DNA of 64,000 nucleotides from Melitaea cinxia (taxonomy: Eukaryota > Arthropoda > Insecta > Lepidoptera > Nymphalidae), in the NCBI RefSeq assembly GCF_905220565.1, contig NC_059404.1, forward strand, positions 5,918,472 to 5,982,471, written 5' to 3'. Made by a program: the position numbers and the translations under genes. Below are positions 42,090-54,883 of this stretch, one piece after another (position 1 is the first letter of the stretch; every line of letters begins with the position of its first letter). Below the pieces are notes generated by a model. It was not told where the DNA came from and ran no database searches. It worked only from the letters and a program-made list of their open reading frames with translations.

Positions 42090-42977
42090 AGTATATAACA
42101 TTATTTTAAAATGTAATTTATGTGAATTCTCACATAATGACAAGTCAGTGTCTTCTTATTTCGGTTGTACAATAATTATTAATTTTTATCTTAAAATGAG
42201 ATTCTAAACAAATAAGATTATGAAAACCATTTGAAAGTCAATAACCTTTGTTTCACGAATATTTTAGTAGAAACAGTCCCCTGTTAAATAAACAATTAAA
42301 AACTTTACAGGAACTAAACTTTTATAACATGGAGAATTTGTAACGATTGAAAAGAAATTCAATTTTTTTTAAATGGGTAGTTTTTCCAGTAAACGCATAC
42401 TTGTCGTTGTAAAAGGCATTTTGTACAAAGTTTTATGTCCTTATTAGTAGTCTAAGACAGTACGAATCATTATGTAAATAAGTTGGTAATCAGTTTAAAA
42501 TCAAGGTTATTGTACACTTTCTTTGGTTACGCAACAACACTGTAAAGGGCATACCAAATTCGTATTAAGAAAACGCGGTGATTTCTCTAGTCTCATAGAA
42601 AGTCGTGCGCGCAGTCACGCTGCATTATCGCATCAACCAAATCTCAGTGTGAACATTAAAATCTTACATGCCGTACACTTTATTAAGGCGGTTTTAAAAA
42701 AGCAATTCACAGACATGCTGACCAGCATTAGATAGCGGTAAAAGAGACCGTTACTGTTATAGCCAGTCGAAAACCACGTAGTATAAACTACATGCACATA
42801 TTTTCTAAATGAATTTTTTCATATGTCAGACATTTGTAACGCTTTTAATAGTTAAATAAGTAGATAACATAAAACTCTTTTAGAGTGTATTTCTACGAAC
42901 TATTCTTAGGCCTGTCAACAGACATGACAAATATGAAAATATAGCATACGTAATATCGAGGCTTGATAAGTCCTAGT

Positions 42978-43298
42978 CACTTCAGCCTATCGCAGTCCAC
43001 TGCTAGGCCCTAGGCCCCCACAAGTTCGCGCCAAAACTGGCGCGAACTCATTTGTGTGCATATTGTCACCACGTTGGGCAGACGGGTTGGTGACCGCAGG
43101 GCTGGCTTTATCGCACAGAATTCGTTGCTGCCCGTCTTCGGCCTGCGTATTTCAAAGCCAGCAGCTTGATGGCTATCCCGCCATCAGTCGGTTTTTTAAG
43201 TCTCAAAGTAGTACTAGAACTTTGTTAACCTTTTGTCGCCTCATACGACACCCACGGAGAGGGGGTGGCTATATTATTTACTGCCGTAACCACACAGC
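42978..43298 (+). mobile_element. Short interspersed element with 10-bp target duplication
   Basis: The element runs from 'cacttcagcctatcgcagtc' to 'ctgccgtaaccacacagc' and carries the phrases 'gacgggttggtgaccgcagg', 'cgcctcatacgacacccac' and 'gagagggggtggctatatt', which recur widely in Lepidoptera. Direct repeats AAGTCCTAGT flank it exactly (42968-42977 and 43299-43308), the mark of an insertion. It encodes no transposase and has no poly(A) tail, so it is non-autonomous. The 89-codon ORF inside is incidental. Confidence 0.7.
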
Positions 43299-45499
43299 AA
43301 GTCCTAGTACATATAAGTCCTAGTAATTCAAATTTATTACGAATGTATTTTAAGTGAACCTAATAATGAATTTTTGTATAAAAATGTTTCGTAAATATTT
43401 ACTTTCAAGGTTTAATCTAACAAGTTTATTAACTCTACATTAATTATAACACACCTAGTTTGAATGTTGAAATGTATCTAAAAGAGATTCGCTATCACGT
43501 AAATATTTTTAAGCGTGATGAACATCAACATTTGTCATTTATAAAAAGTCTAATAGAACAATGGACATAATAGAGCCAAATTTAATAGTGCCACCGTTTC
43601 GTTTATACTTTAATGATTTTCATTGTCACACCTATTTATAAAATCCACAATATTTGTTATATTGTTGAAACAATTCTTTCATTTATAATGTATTCACATA
43701 TTTTAAAAATTTTGACTTTCCACTAAACTATAATGGACTCCAGTATGTACCAACTAAATACATGATTATATGTCTATTGCATTAATTGCGATTAGGTCCT
43801 TTTTAGAGACATATTTATCATTTCAAACTAACTTATTAGAATTATTGATTAATACTTGTGGACACATAGTAAATAGGGTCATTAGTACAGGGCCATTGCA
43901 ATAATCATACAGCGTTTTTTTCTGGTAGAGCTTTTTTCTTTAACTCTTCTTTAAAACATAAAATACTTTTATAATGTTCAATTAATTAAATCATATACAG
44001 TTTTTCAATTTATTACAAATGAATGACAATTTTTTTTATCAGTTTGATAGTAAATAATTATGTAATGTATGTAATGATTACAATCGTCGTTACTACATAT
44101 GTAGTACGGATACACTTGACGGCAAAATATTAAAAAAAAAAAAATTAGGTAACAGAAAAATATTATTTTATTTACTGAGCTTATCGCTGCATACAGATTT
44201 TTTGAGATGACCTTAAGGTTAAGATACATTAAGATAAAACGTTCTAAAGTATATTATTACAACAACAGTACCTAAAAAGGTTCATATATAAAGTATTTGA
44301 ATATCTTATCAAACTGACAGATAATATCGGCGGCTCTATGAAATGTATTTTTTATTAAAACAGAAAAACTTAAAGCTCTACTTTTTTCTTATTAGAATGA
44401 CAACTGTTCCTTGTAATACTTAAAAACGTTTAAGTAATACTTATATATATATATTACTGTTACAGTGAATTATTAGCACATTATAAGCACACATTAGTGC
44501 GTCTTGGTTGGCCGACGTTGCAATCAGTCGAATGGGTCTAGTTGCTTGAAATAATAATATTTCGCATAACTTGAAACTTATTATGGTTACTCTGTGTGGT
44601 CGTAACCTTTAAACGTACTTTACTGAAATTGGGAAATCCAAATTCAACTATATAAATGAGCTGTTAAATATATAAAATAAGCATTTGACAATAAAAAAAT
44701 ATAAAAAGACGAAATTGGTAGGTTATAATAATGGAAATTTAAATTACGTTTCATAGATAATATATTCAAAATAAAGTTAACACACTTTTTAAAAATAATA
44801 AATTACCTTATCTTTAGTACATACACTAATTAATTAATTCGTTAAATATACAATTTAAATTAATTCAACTTAAAAAAAAGGTCTTGTAATAGAAATAGAA
44901 CTCAATACACGTTCTTTTTTTTATTATATACCGTGTATTATGGACGCCATTTTATTAAAAAATTATGTCAATCACAACGAAACCTCTTCAACAAATTTTA
45001 CAACAAAAAAAAAACTTAGAAAAAATAATTAACAGCCATTTTGGGCGTCGCTAAAACTGCCCGAGATGTCTCTATCCATTTTTTTATTCGATGATCTGTT
45101 TTGATAAATGACATTTCACCCTCACGGTACCTGCTTCGAAAAAGGTTAAGTATAAGGAAAACAATATGTCTATTCCAATTAATGCCTGTATTATGTGTCC
45201 AGTAAATGATTCTTTACTACAGTCTTGTTTTATTTGCGTTTCATGTTTACATTTTTTTATTATATATTGTTTCGTGCTTCTATCTATGCTTCAATTGTTA
45301 GTTGGTTTTAAAAATCTAATAAATCATATGTAAGCACTATTATATCGTTTTGTCGAAGTTTTGTATTTTTTTAACGATTATTGAAATTGTTTATGCTAGA
45401 ACAATAATTATAAGTCGATTTATTTCTTTTTTCTCGTGCCGTAATTTTTTTTTTTTTGTTTACCAAATCACGATTACTATAAATTATGTAAAAACTCAC

Positions 45500-46203
45500 C
45501 AGTAAACATTTCGCTTAATCCATGAAAATGATCGGTTATCCAGAATTTAGCAAATGATATAAAATAAATATAAAAAAACAGTTATTAATTCCTACGCAAT
45601 AAATGTGAAAACTAAACTTGCACTATATAATGTTATTGTTTACTGTCTTCACATCACTAGTTCTCGAAAATTCACAGCGATTTAATAACAAATATCACCT
45701 CATTCTTGTCATGATTAATCGGTGTACTCCAAGTCGTTCCATTAGTGTCCAATTTATTTTTTCGTTTCGTCAAATAGAGATACCATTCCGCCTAGTCGGG
45801 ACCACCGAACCGCCAGAGATATTTTATTCATACCGTTGCCCCTCAGACTGATTTTTAACGAAGCGCATCTAATTGCGAACATGATAAATAAATATTCGAA
45901 ACGGACATGTCACTTATCAATCGGGAAAACTGGAAACGGCGGAAATCAAGTTCAAGTTCGCGCGAAATCTTTCAATTAAAAATATCACAAACAGATTTTT
46001 TGGCTAGACTTCACACGGCACCACTGTCCTTTTCGCACGTAAATAAACTGTCAACAATTTCACGATATTAGATCGGTCGGCGTATAATGAACGTCTGAGC
46101 CCGCATTGAGCTAGCTGTCAAATCTACGAGCCGTCATAGTCCGCTGCCATGAGTGGGTACGCACACAGACGCGCGCGCGTGCAACGCGGGACACCAACAC
46201 ACT
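45500..46203 (-). promoter_or_regulatory. Candidate Antp leader exon and internal promoter (P2-like)
   Basis: On the Antp strand a good donor, TACTG/GTGAGT, sits at 45500/45499. Upstream of it the base composition rises sharply (about 46.1-46.3 kb, many CpG). No TATA box is seen. Initiator-like TCAGTG with its A at 46203 and TCAGTC with its A at 45849 are both in position to start a leader exon ending at 45500. Drosophila Antp has two TATA-less promoters with long leaders, the inner one about half-way into the gene, so this layout fits. The exact start is a guess; no downstream promoter element could be confirmed. Confidence 0.3.
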
Positions 46204-46500
46204 GACAGTCTCCAGCCGAGCGCGAGCGTACGAGCACCCTCACACGAACGGCTTCGTGATTCATACGTGCTAGGCGTTTGTGTTGCGGCGGGTGGGAGTG
46301 CGAACATGCAGTGTGCTTTTAACGCGGCCAGACGAAATGATGCTCAACTGCAAAAGGGAATGTGAACTGTATCGGTTTTACAAAATGGCTGGTTATAAGT
46401 GACGGTACACGCGCCTATGTGGCCGATCACATGAAGATTATCCGAATGCGTGTGAACGCATGCAGCGTTGCGCTACGGATGGGCGGGAAACGTTATAAGG
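46130..46500. promoter_or_regulatory. CpG-rich segment upstream of candidate leader exon
   Basis: This stretch is clearly richer in G+C and CpG than its surroundings, with alternating gcgcgcgcg near 46.17 kb and a Pho-like ATGGC (AAAATGGCTGG) near 46.38 kb. It carries a 70-codon plus-strand ORF without any recognisable similarity, which I read as chance in GC-rich DNA. It most likely marks a promoter or other open-chromatin element. Confidence 0.35.
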
Positions 46501-47057
46501 AGATACGTTTTTGCTGACTTGATAGCAAGCAAATGAGTGATTTCTTATTCAATATGCATAAGAACTTTATTAAGCAAAAACGATTACTTATCTTTGATAA
46601 TTAATCAATACATTAGTTAATATTATTACAAAACTACACATTCGATTTGACCATTCGATAAATTACTCTTAGATTTATGTCTATTATTATCTTTAAATAA
46701 ATTGAGTAGATTACTTTATAAACAGAAGTAGATCAGCGAGACCTTTGCGCAATGCTTATTAATTCTACTCCGTAAGTATAATATTATGCGTATAACGTTT
46801 GTTTTTAAAGCTACAAGAGAACTTTCCTTTGATTTCAGCTGTCGCCAACACATGTGCATACCTATTCGAAACGCAGTACGGCGGTCGTACGAAATTGAAA
46901 TACGACTTTATGTAAATCGCGATTGAACTGTTTATCGGGTGGCAGCACGTGACAAAACAAACGATCACTAAGGTATAAATGGTAATTTAAATTTCGAATT
47001 CGTTTCCGTCACTTGATCGTAGATTTTGCGAACAGTGTAAATGCGGGCTTAAATATG

Positions 47058-47095
47058 GTCCCAGCTTACCTGCAACAAAGAAAAGAATCACATTA
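47058..47095 (-). other. Recursive splice (ratchet) site in distal Antp intron
   Basis: On the Antp strand a strong pyrimidine tract and acceptor, CTTTGTTGCAG, is followed with no gap by a donor, GTAAGCTGGG; the junction is 47070/47069. The juxtaposed 3' and 5' splice sites match the ratchet-point consensus described in long Drosophila introns such as those of Ubx, where a zero-length exon is used and removed in steps. A branch-like TTAAT lies about 20 nt upstream of the AG. It would serve a transcript starting further upstream. It could instead be a cassette exon beginning with GTAAGC, but no good second donor was found within 100 nt. Confidence 0.55.
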
Positions 47096-50000
47096 ATTTC
47101 GTTTATCGTAATTATTAATTGATATTTATGTTTACACAGGAAAAAAAGCAGTTTTAAAAAGTCATTGTCGCTTGTTATCGTATGACCTGATGTCTGTTTA
47201 GTTCATTCGCTCCGATACGGAGACACGGTCAAGAGTGGTACTAGCTGATAAGTCGGCCAATGCAGCGGGGAAGATACCTATTTATATGGTCAAGTTCATT
47301 GGAGTCGTAAAAATGACGCATGACCTCGGTATCTTTTTTATATATTTGACGTAGTTTTGGAAACTGACTCATTTTGTTTGTTCACAATAAGATGAGATAG
47401 TACGTATATTTTCCTTAACACTGCTAGATATGTACATTCAGATTTGAAAAAAAAAAATAAAAAAAAAAAAACATTGAAGCATACATTATTTTTATAACAG
47501 TAATTATAGTGATTAAGTATTGAAATCGATAGATATTATTAAATTCACAATGATGATGGACGTAGATCGTATCCCCTTATAGACGCATAATTTATAGGTA
47601 TTCGAAGGATCGCAACAATGTTACAAATTGTACGCCATCAAAGTATATATCAAGATGACATCCTAAATGGTCGGATACGTTAGAAGACGCAATAACAATA
47701 AATTGGATAAAATTTTATATATAAAGCGCTATTATTACAAACAATATTAATTAAATTGATAACAACGCAAAGAAATGAGGTGAACGGACCTCATACGCTT
47801 AATAAACAAAAGTTGAATAAAATTAATAAAAATTAATTTATAGCGGTGTTATCATTTACTTGCATAAAAACAAAGTTTATATACTTATACTTCAAAACAA
47901 ATTGAAGTGGTAAGTTGAAAATAACGGTCCTAGCTTATTTATTTTTTTACAGTTTTACCTATTGTATAAGTTTCAGGTTACAATATCGGAGAAAACATAG
48001 CAAAATACTTTCATACAAATCAATGAAATAATCAAGTCCTAATTGCGAGTGGTCAGATGGCTCAATTATCGTAAATGTAATGAAGTCATCTTTACAAAGC
48101 CGACATAAACATTAAAAAGCGTAACCACTTCATTATACCGATGAAGATGTTACCAATTTTCTACAGCACCGAAGTGATATATCTACCGTGAAATTTCAGA
48201 AAATAGACCCCTGTAACTTTTTAATGCCCTGAGAGAGTTATTACATTAATATATTTACCAAACACGCACCTATTATTACTTTTTCATGTACTCGTTTACG
48301 CATAAATTAAAAGCTGGCAGTTTTTCTTTTGTCCCTGCCCTGATTTGGTATTCATATTTGATATTTTGTTAATACAATAGGACGCGTTTTAAAATAAAAT
48401 ATACAAAACGTGATCATAACTTACACGAATAAACCTGTTTTCAATGTATGCTGAAGATACAAATTGTGAAAGAGGCAATTGTTCAATGTTCATGCTATGT
48501 CTCTTATCGAGCGGCGCATCAGCAAACTATTATGAGCTTTTTTTCTATAACATATAAGTGTTTTATTTTAATGAACTCGGAACACATTGCTTCAATTACG
48601 GTCATATCGAATGAAATATGACTTAAGTGAGGGATATTAAGGGGCTAGGGTTTTAAAACGTGAACTTTGTTATGTGGACGCATCGGAGCACCCTTTTTAA
48701 TTTGTCTCTACTATGAACCGTGGCAAAAAGGGCTTCGAATGTAATCTTGTCCCAGTTTTTATTCATCGGAAATTTGCTTCGATGTTAGCTAGCTACTCAC
48801 ATATTATTGTACAATTTTGTCGGAATTTTCGTGTTCCTTATTGCTTCCGCAACGAATTTCGTGCGACCCACAAGTAGAAATGTTTGAACCAATCGCGCAT
48901 TCGCCGGCAGCGGCCGACTCCAATTTAGTTTTTTCGGATTAGATACGGCAAACATAATAACATAATTGCTCTAATAACAGACTAACCTCGCCGTGCCTTA
49001 CAATTCACTTTCCAATTTGGTCCATTTTTTACCCTCGGTCTGTCTAAAACTATTATGATTTATTATAAAATTTTCGTGCAGTCAAATTATGGGCTCGGTT
49101 TTCGACAGTAGGTACGCGCGAACAACGCTTTCTCTTTCTTAGTTTCGTTAAATATCAACATGTGAGAAGGACGGAAACACTTCTATTGTATTTCCTCGGA
49201 AACCTCGCGGCGTTACATAGCTTAGACTTGTGGATAAAATGATTTACGAGACTTTTTCTAATTAACTCGTAGGAACAATAATTAGTTAGATTAACATGTA
49301 ACGCCACTGAGACTATTAAAATGAAAACCTTGGCTCGGAATTAATTTGGTCCGGTAGCTCGAGAGAACAATAGCGAATCGTACGTACGTACCGAAATTAA
49401 TTTCGAGGTAATTGTATAATTTGCATTCTCTTGCAGTGTTTTATAATCCACTAGTCTGATGGTAGCAATGATAAAAATTATTTGTGATATAAAAAAATTA
49501 AATTATGATACTTGTTCTATTTTCTACATTTATAATAACATTTTTGAAGATCCTTCATCGTTTTTACAGTGAAAACGTTAAATATGAAGGTACTCTTTGA
49601 AGCGAAAAAAAAAAATAAAGCCTCAAGTTTAATATTAACGTCAAAAACATATTGCGGTGTACGTTGGAGTTTGTAGAAAGGTTTGAAATAGTGCTACCGA
49701 CAAATGTTCATGACAAGCGACTGCATTAAACATGAGAACTGCTACACGTATTTACATACATTTACTTTTCACTATAGTATCCACAAAATGTCTTAGAACA
49801 TGAACGTGTTCTTACACTAACTTTCTTGTCTAAATATATTATAGAATCACCTGCACAAAGATTATCAACATATCGTATCAAACACGCTATGACAATTTAA
49901 CATACATATTATGTAATTTTAATAGCATCTGCCTAAAGTTTTCGGTATTTACAAAAGTTACACTTGAATACAATTTACAATTAGGAATTGGAGTTAAGCT

Positions 50001-50254
50001 TAAAAGCGCGTAATTCCTAACGACCAAATTTTTCTTACACCTTCCTAATGGAAAGATTTATGTGCATTATAGAAACTCAGTTTATCTTGCTAAAAATTTT
50101 ACTCAGTATTTTAATTTTTTTTTTATTTCTTAGGGTAAAATGATTCAACGGGCTCAAAAATAACATAATTAAAAAACTAAACATTTTTTTTATACAACTA
50201 GGTCGACATACTAAGATTGATTGTAAGCGATTACCGTAGCATATAGACGACTGC

Positions 50255-50455
50255 AACATCAGAAGCATCGCAAATGCGTTGCTGACTCTACCCCAATCTC
50301 CCAGGAGCTCTGGGTCACCTTACTCACCAAAAGAACACAACTTTACTTCAAAGCAGTATTAGTTAGCTGTGATCTTCTGTAAGAGCGAAGTACTTCCTAT
50401 TCAGGCCGCTCATTTTGAACAGGGTATTTCCTGCTATGTTCTACCTCAGTTATGT
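50255..50455 (+). repeat. Lepidopteran interspersed repeat E fragment
   Basis: 'ctaccccaatctcccaggag', 'caccttactcaccaa', 'caaagcagtattagttagct' and 'gatcttctgtaagagcgaag' form a string I recognise as a dispersed lepidopteran element. It overlaps the start of a 130-codon plus-strand ORF (50369-50761), which is therefore repeat-derived at least at its 5' end. Confidence 0.5.
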
Positions 50456-50539
50456 GGAGAGATTTTTAATGGATCATTAAATGTCTTAATTAAATATTAT
50501 AACCAAACACTAAGAGTAGTAGTGTGTATTGCATATAGA

Positions 50540-51165
50540 GATATCGCGAGTGGTGAAGCGGAAAGACCTCTAACAAAAGACTGTGACAATAAACCACTAG
50601 CTAGGGTTGGTACATATTCGCCTACTTTTAAATTTTTCATACACAGATCGTTGAAAAGCATCGTCGAAATTTTAATGCACTTCACTCTTGCCGTGTATTT
50701 ATTATTGTTAACGTTACTTTTATATATCGTACGCGTCAACAGAACGTCTGATAAAACGTGAACAGGGCTGTTGAAAATTACATTTATAACCATTGATTCG
50801 TAGTAAAATCCTTTATTGTATGTACGTATCTGAACTCAAAATTGGGAGTTACTCTTGTGATTGTTCATGTATGTATATTCGAGTAAAGATAGCGCGCGTG
50901 GCGGAGCGGAAAGACGTCCGACAAACTTGACAATGAGCGGCTAGGGTTGACAACAAATATTTACATAATTTTGATACATTACCCATAGACCCGTAGATTA
51001 GAATCGATCTACGTTCGTAACATACTAAGTGTTAGCCGTAGTTGCATTTATAAACTCATGCATATTCGAACAGATAGTACTCGGTAGCGGGAAGATCTCC
51101 GTCAAAGAAGCGGGTTGGGTTTGACACGAGGTGTTTACATAATTTTGATATATTGCAACCCGTTG
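50540..51165 (+). repeat. Three diverged copies of an unnamed repeat unit
   Basis: The motif 'gtggcggagcggaaagac' plus 'ctccgacaaa' and 'cggctagggttgacA'-type text appears near 50549, 50898 and 51085. The second and third units continue with 'tttacataattttgata'. Spacing is about 347 and 182 bp. I do not recognise the family. Confidence 0.5.
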
Positions 51166-52604
51166 CGAAGGGTTAGTGAAAACAATACAGGGCCTGGTTA
51201 CAATGGATTATCTTTTGTATTCAAACATAGTATCCATTGTACTAGAATATATTACAAAAATAATTGTTTTTTTTTTTAATTTAACTTATAAGCTAAAGGT
51301 AGCCAAATTAATTTATTTATATAAATAAATAATAATAATTTGTTTATACAAAATACTGTTTGGACACTGAATATTTAATATGTTTGTCACGCTATAAATA
51401 GGTATTCATAAAATATTAATTACTTCAATTATTCAATTTTTACAGGTCAAAAACAGTGTTTAGACGTCAAATTACCTAAATATTAGTAATCGCATTTTAA
51501 TAATAATTATTGTTATAATGCGTTTTAAGATCGTCAACCCTACAGCAGCCGCGTCCGACACAGCCGCCCGTTTCAGGATCATGAATTATGGCGCGAGCCG
51601 ATGTGACTTTTCAATTTGAAATCATCAACCTGGAATTAATTTCATTTTTGAACCCCATTATTTCTGTTATCTACAAGCAAAATCGCAATATGCGAGTTTC
51701 ATATTATTGCTGCTTCAACAAAGTTTCGCTGCGGTAAAACGCAAAATGAAAATGCTGAAATCCATTGTTATTGATATCGTTTTTGATTTTTATTTTTAAA
51801 TACCTATATATATTTGATTTAAATTAATACTATTTTCTTCGGAAACTTTATCTAGTTACGCAGAAAAAAATTATTAAATACAAAACATTTTCTCCATTTT
51901 TTCTCAATTTAAAAAGAACGTTATTATAAGGTTTTAAATAGCAATAATTCATGTTCATTTAGGAAATACGCGTCGTCACAGACTAATGATACACTTTAAA
52001 AAATATAATGTAATTTATCAGTCTGTGGGATTAAAAATCTAACGGGAACGTGTTGAATTAGTATGTATTTCACAAATCTGTCAGCAACGTTACCCACACT
52101 GTGTCGCTACACTATTCATAGGCCGCCTGTTCGCTCCGTAATCGTTACCGGTGTTGACGAAAGTCGAGCCGAAATAGATATCGCGCCGATAAATTTTATT
52201 CAAAATAAAACTCCGGTTTATTTCGAAGAAAACGCGCGGCGAGTTTTTGTTGTGATAATCGGGGGTGTTTAAATTTTTTTTCTTTCTGTCGCCTAGGCGC
52301 GGACGTTGACTCGAAATTCTTGGGTAATTTATAGTTATCTATATTTTCACGAAGCGTATAATCATCGCATGATTATCTGCGACTTCAATAAATTTTTTCT
52401 TCGCACATATATTGTTAGTTTAATGAAAATGTCTACCAATAAAAAATCTATTACATGAAGTATACCGAAATGTGGCTGTTACATATTTTGTAAACTAAAA
52501 TCGATGACCGGCCATTCCGAATTGTCTGAAAGGTACGCTCAAATCCCTAAAGAGGAACCTTATAACAAAGCTAATATTAGACAATCATTTCCTGTCAAAA
52601 GGGA

Positions 52605-52631
52605 GGCCCCGCCACCCGGACGGGTGGGGGC
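52605..52631. other. GC-rich perfect-stem hairpin
   Basis: GCCACCCG-GA-CGGGTGG forms a stem inside a GC-rich run (ggaggccccgcc / gggggctg). It is not in an ORF or recognised repeat. It could be a structured RNA or protein-binding palindrome. Confidence 0.35.
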
Positions 52632-54321
52632 TGAATGAAAATACCTCCTCGTCTCTCCAGATTTCGCAGTAGCGGTGTTCGAGTGTGAATCTGAATTCTT
52701 ATTTTTTGTTATTACTGTGATGAATGGATTTTTAATATCCTCCTGCAGCTGCCTGGATACGTTGGTCCCTTGAAGAAATATATCCTCTCACTGTGTGGAT
52801 TCCGAACACTTTTTCACTTTTTGTATGTGGTATACATCGCTCGCTTTAAATTTGAAGATGAAACGGCATTTGTAAATCGACAAGTTATTTGTTTAAATGT
52901 TTTCCAACGATTCACGTGCGATAAATAGTACGAATTATTAACAAGTTTTTATAGTTATTTAAACAAGGACATTGAAAAATAAGTGTCTCCGCCATGTCGG
53001 ATGTTGTTCGGACAGGCAACAAGACATCAGCATCCAAAGACGTCTCAATACAGCGGCTTACGGTCTGCAAAAAACGTGCCGGCCGCTCTCACGGCACGAC
53101 TCTATTACTCCGTCGCGAATAAATAAAACATGACGGGCCCTTCCACGTACATAATATATACACAGGGCCACACATAATCTCTGAGCCTTTATTTTAATCA
53201 GGATAAAGGTCAAAATGCAACAAATATGTCTATTCCCGGCGCTGCCGACCGTACGCCGCGTTATATGTGAGGTTGTTACTCGATCTCGATTCAGATTCTG
53301 ATTTGAGCCGCTCACTTTTTTCAACTTGTAACAATAATCATTACCTGTTCTGAAATATTTATAATCTCCGACTACGGTGTGATTGATTATGTTTAGTGCC
53401 AAGTCGGTATTATAAATATTCTCACAACGCATCGTTTACGAAAGAAATCAAACACTTCATACATGCACCTATGTATGTACCTGCATATTAGTGTACCAAG
53501 GTACTGTTATAATATCAACAGTATATTGAAAATTGAAGAAATTTGTTTTAGGAATCGAATTTTATTTAATTTAATTTCCGAATCGATTATTAACTCGATT
53601 TCTTTAAATCGAACATCGAATGCCAAATTCGACGTGGGTGTTCTTTGCAAAAATTAAAATTGCATGCACGTATACAATAAAAGTAGAAAGGGCAACGACA
53701 GTTAAACAAAAGTCGGCAGGTGCTTGTTTCGATAACGCATTTCTCGTTAGTTACGTTAAAGCTATGACTTTGATTAACTTGTTTTTACAAATAGGTACTA
53801 TCTAACAATAATTAATTTAGTAGTAATTATCTGATACAGAAGTGTTTTAAAGTGTTTAATAAACATGTATAGAAAATGAATGCAAAATAAAAACTAGTGA
53901 TAATAAAGTTCTGAACATCCAAAACGTTTTAATTTAAATCATGTCCATTTGTTACGCCCTCACACTCCGGTTTTTACAATTTTCAACTAATTTACATTTA
54001 TGTAGTTGCTCTACTTTGTATTTTTGAAGTAAAACTTCTCTACACACGTTTAACTTTTGGAGTAAGCTGGTGAATGCGTGATGAGAGCGTTACGAAAAGT
54101 TTGATCAGGCGATGAGAACGAAGCAAGAGAGAGAGAGGTGCGAGGACACATTTTCTTTCTCTCTTTCTGGTATAGCCAGTTATTTTTCGTTTATCTAAGA
54201 CATAGTGCAGGCCTATTGTGCAGGCCAATTGAATGATTGATTTGAATTGAAATAAAGAAGTTTCACTCATTTTTTGTGTTTTATTATTAGAAATTTTTTT
54301 ATACATATAGATAAGACGCCG

Positions 54322-54652
54322 CGTTGATGTTACGGTCACAGCACTGGTTTTTGGTTGTTGCGCTGGCGGTTGCGGGTTCGATCCCCGCACATGACAAACA
54401 TTTGTATTGGCCATATAGTTGTTTGCCGAGGTCTGGATATTTATGCAGTCCTTGTGGGTCACCCTACCGTGCCTCGGAGAGCACGTTAAGCCGTTGGTCC
54501 TGGTTGTTATCATGTACACCTGATAGCGATCGTTACTCATAGTAGGGAATATATCCACCAACACGCATTGAGCTTTTTATTAAGCTCTGATCCTTCTCCT
54601 ACATGGGGAAAGAAGCCTATGCCCAGCAGTGGGATATTATAGTCTGAAGTAA
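54322..54652 (+). repeat. tRNA-derived SINE, long copy
   Basis: The B-box arm GCGGGTTCGATCCCCGC forms a perfect 5-bp stem. The body contains 'tactcatagtagggaatata' and the tail 'gcctatgcccagcagtggga' then 'agtctgaagta'. The 174-codon minus-strand ORF (54040-54564) is mostly the antisense of this SINE. No flanking duplication is obvious. Confidence 0.7.
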
Positions 54653-54883
54653 GCGAGCAAATAGTTACGCTCTTGCCTAAACTTCTATAACATACGTAAA
54701 ATATACGATGTTTGAAGAGTCTAAAATTTATTTATCAACTGAGATTTTTTTGGAAAACATGCGATAAAAAATCAGAAAAATAACAATAAATATATTTTAT
54801 AACTATGCAGTCGCAATTTGACGACAGTATAAATAATCTCACGGTACGTCAGTAACTTTAGTATGTGTCTGACATTTCGCTCT

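Larger units (their letters stand above)
24626..45499 (-). other. Antp: Probable Antp leader intron (about 21 kb)
   Basis: This is non-coding DNA between the acceptor at 24625/24626 and a candidate donor at 45500/45499. It holds no convincing protein-coding exon. It contains old copies of lepidopteran repeats (29.2, 30.6, 37.2, 39.2, 39.9, 41.9, 43.0 kb), simple repeats and two CpG-rich blocks near 33.5-33.8 and 34.1-34.2 kb. The 3' boundary is well supported; the 5' boundary depends on the inferred leader exon. Confidence 0.45.

Noticed and set aside
49840..49865. CAG/GTGATT on the minus strand as another ratchet site
   Set aside because: It lacks a clear pyrimidine tract and the donor is a poor match beyond GTGA.
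50369..50761. 130-codon plus-strand ORF
   Set aside because: It starts in a dispersed repeat and runs through unit 1 of another repeat; the product is not recognisable and there is no splice or codon-bias support.
53330..53365. Possible 5-nt microexon or second ratchet site (TTTCAG/AACAG/GTAATG on the minus strand)
   Set aside because: The pyrimidine tract is weak, the donor is poor and a 5-nt exon is improbable; this is likely chance.
54040..54564. 174-codon minus-strand ORF
   Set aside because: About half is antisense of a tRNA-derived SINE; the typical phrase 'RGSNPQPPA' comes from the B-box.
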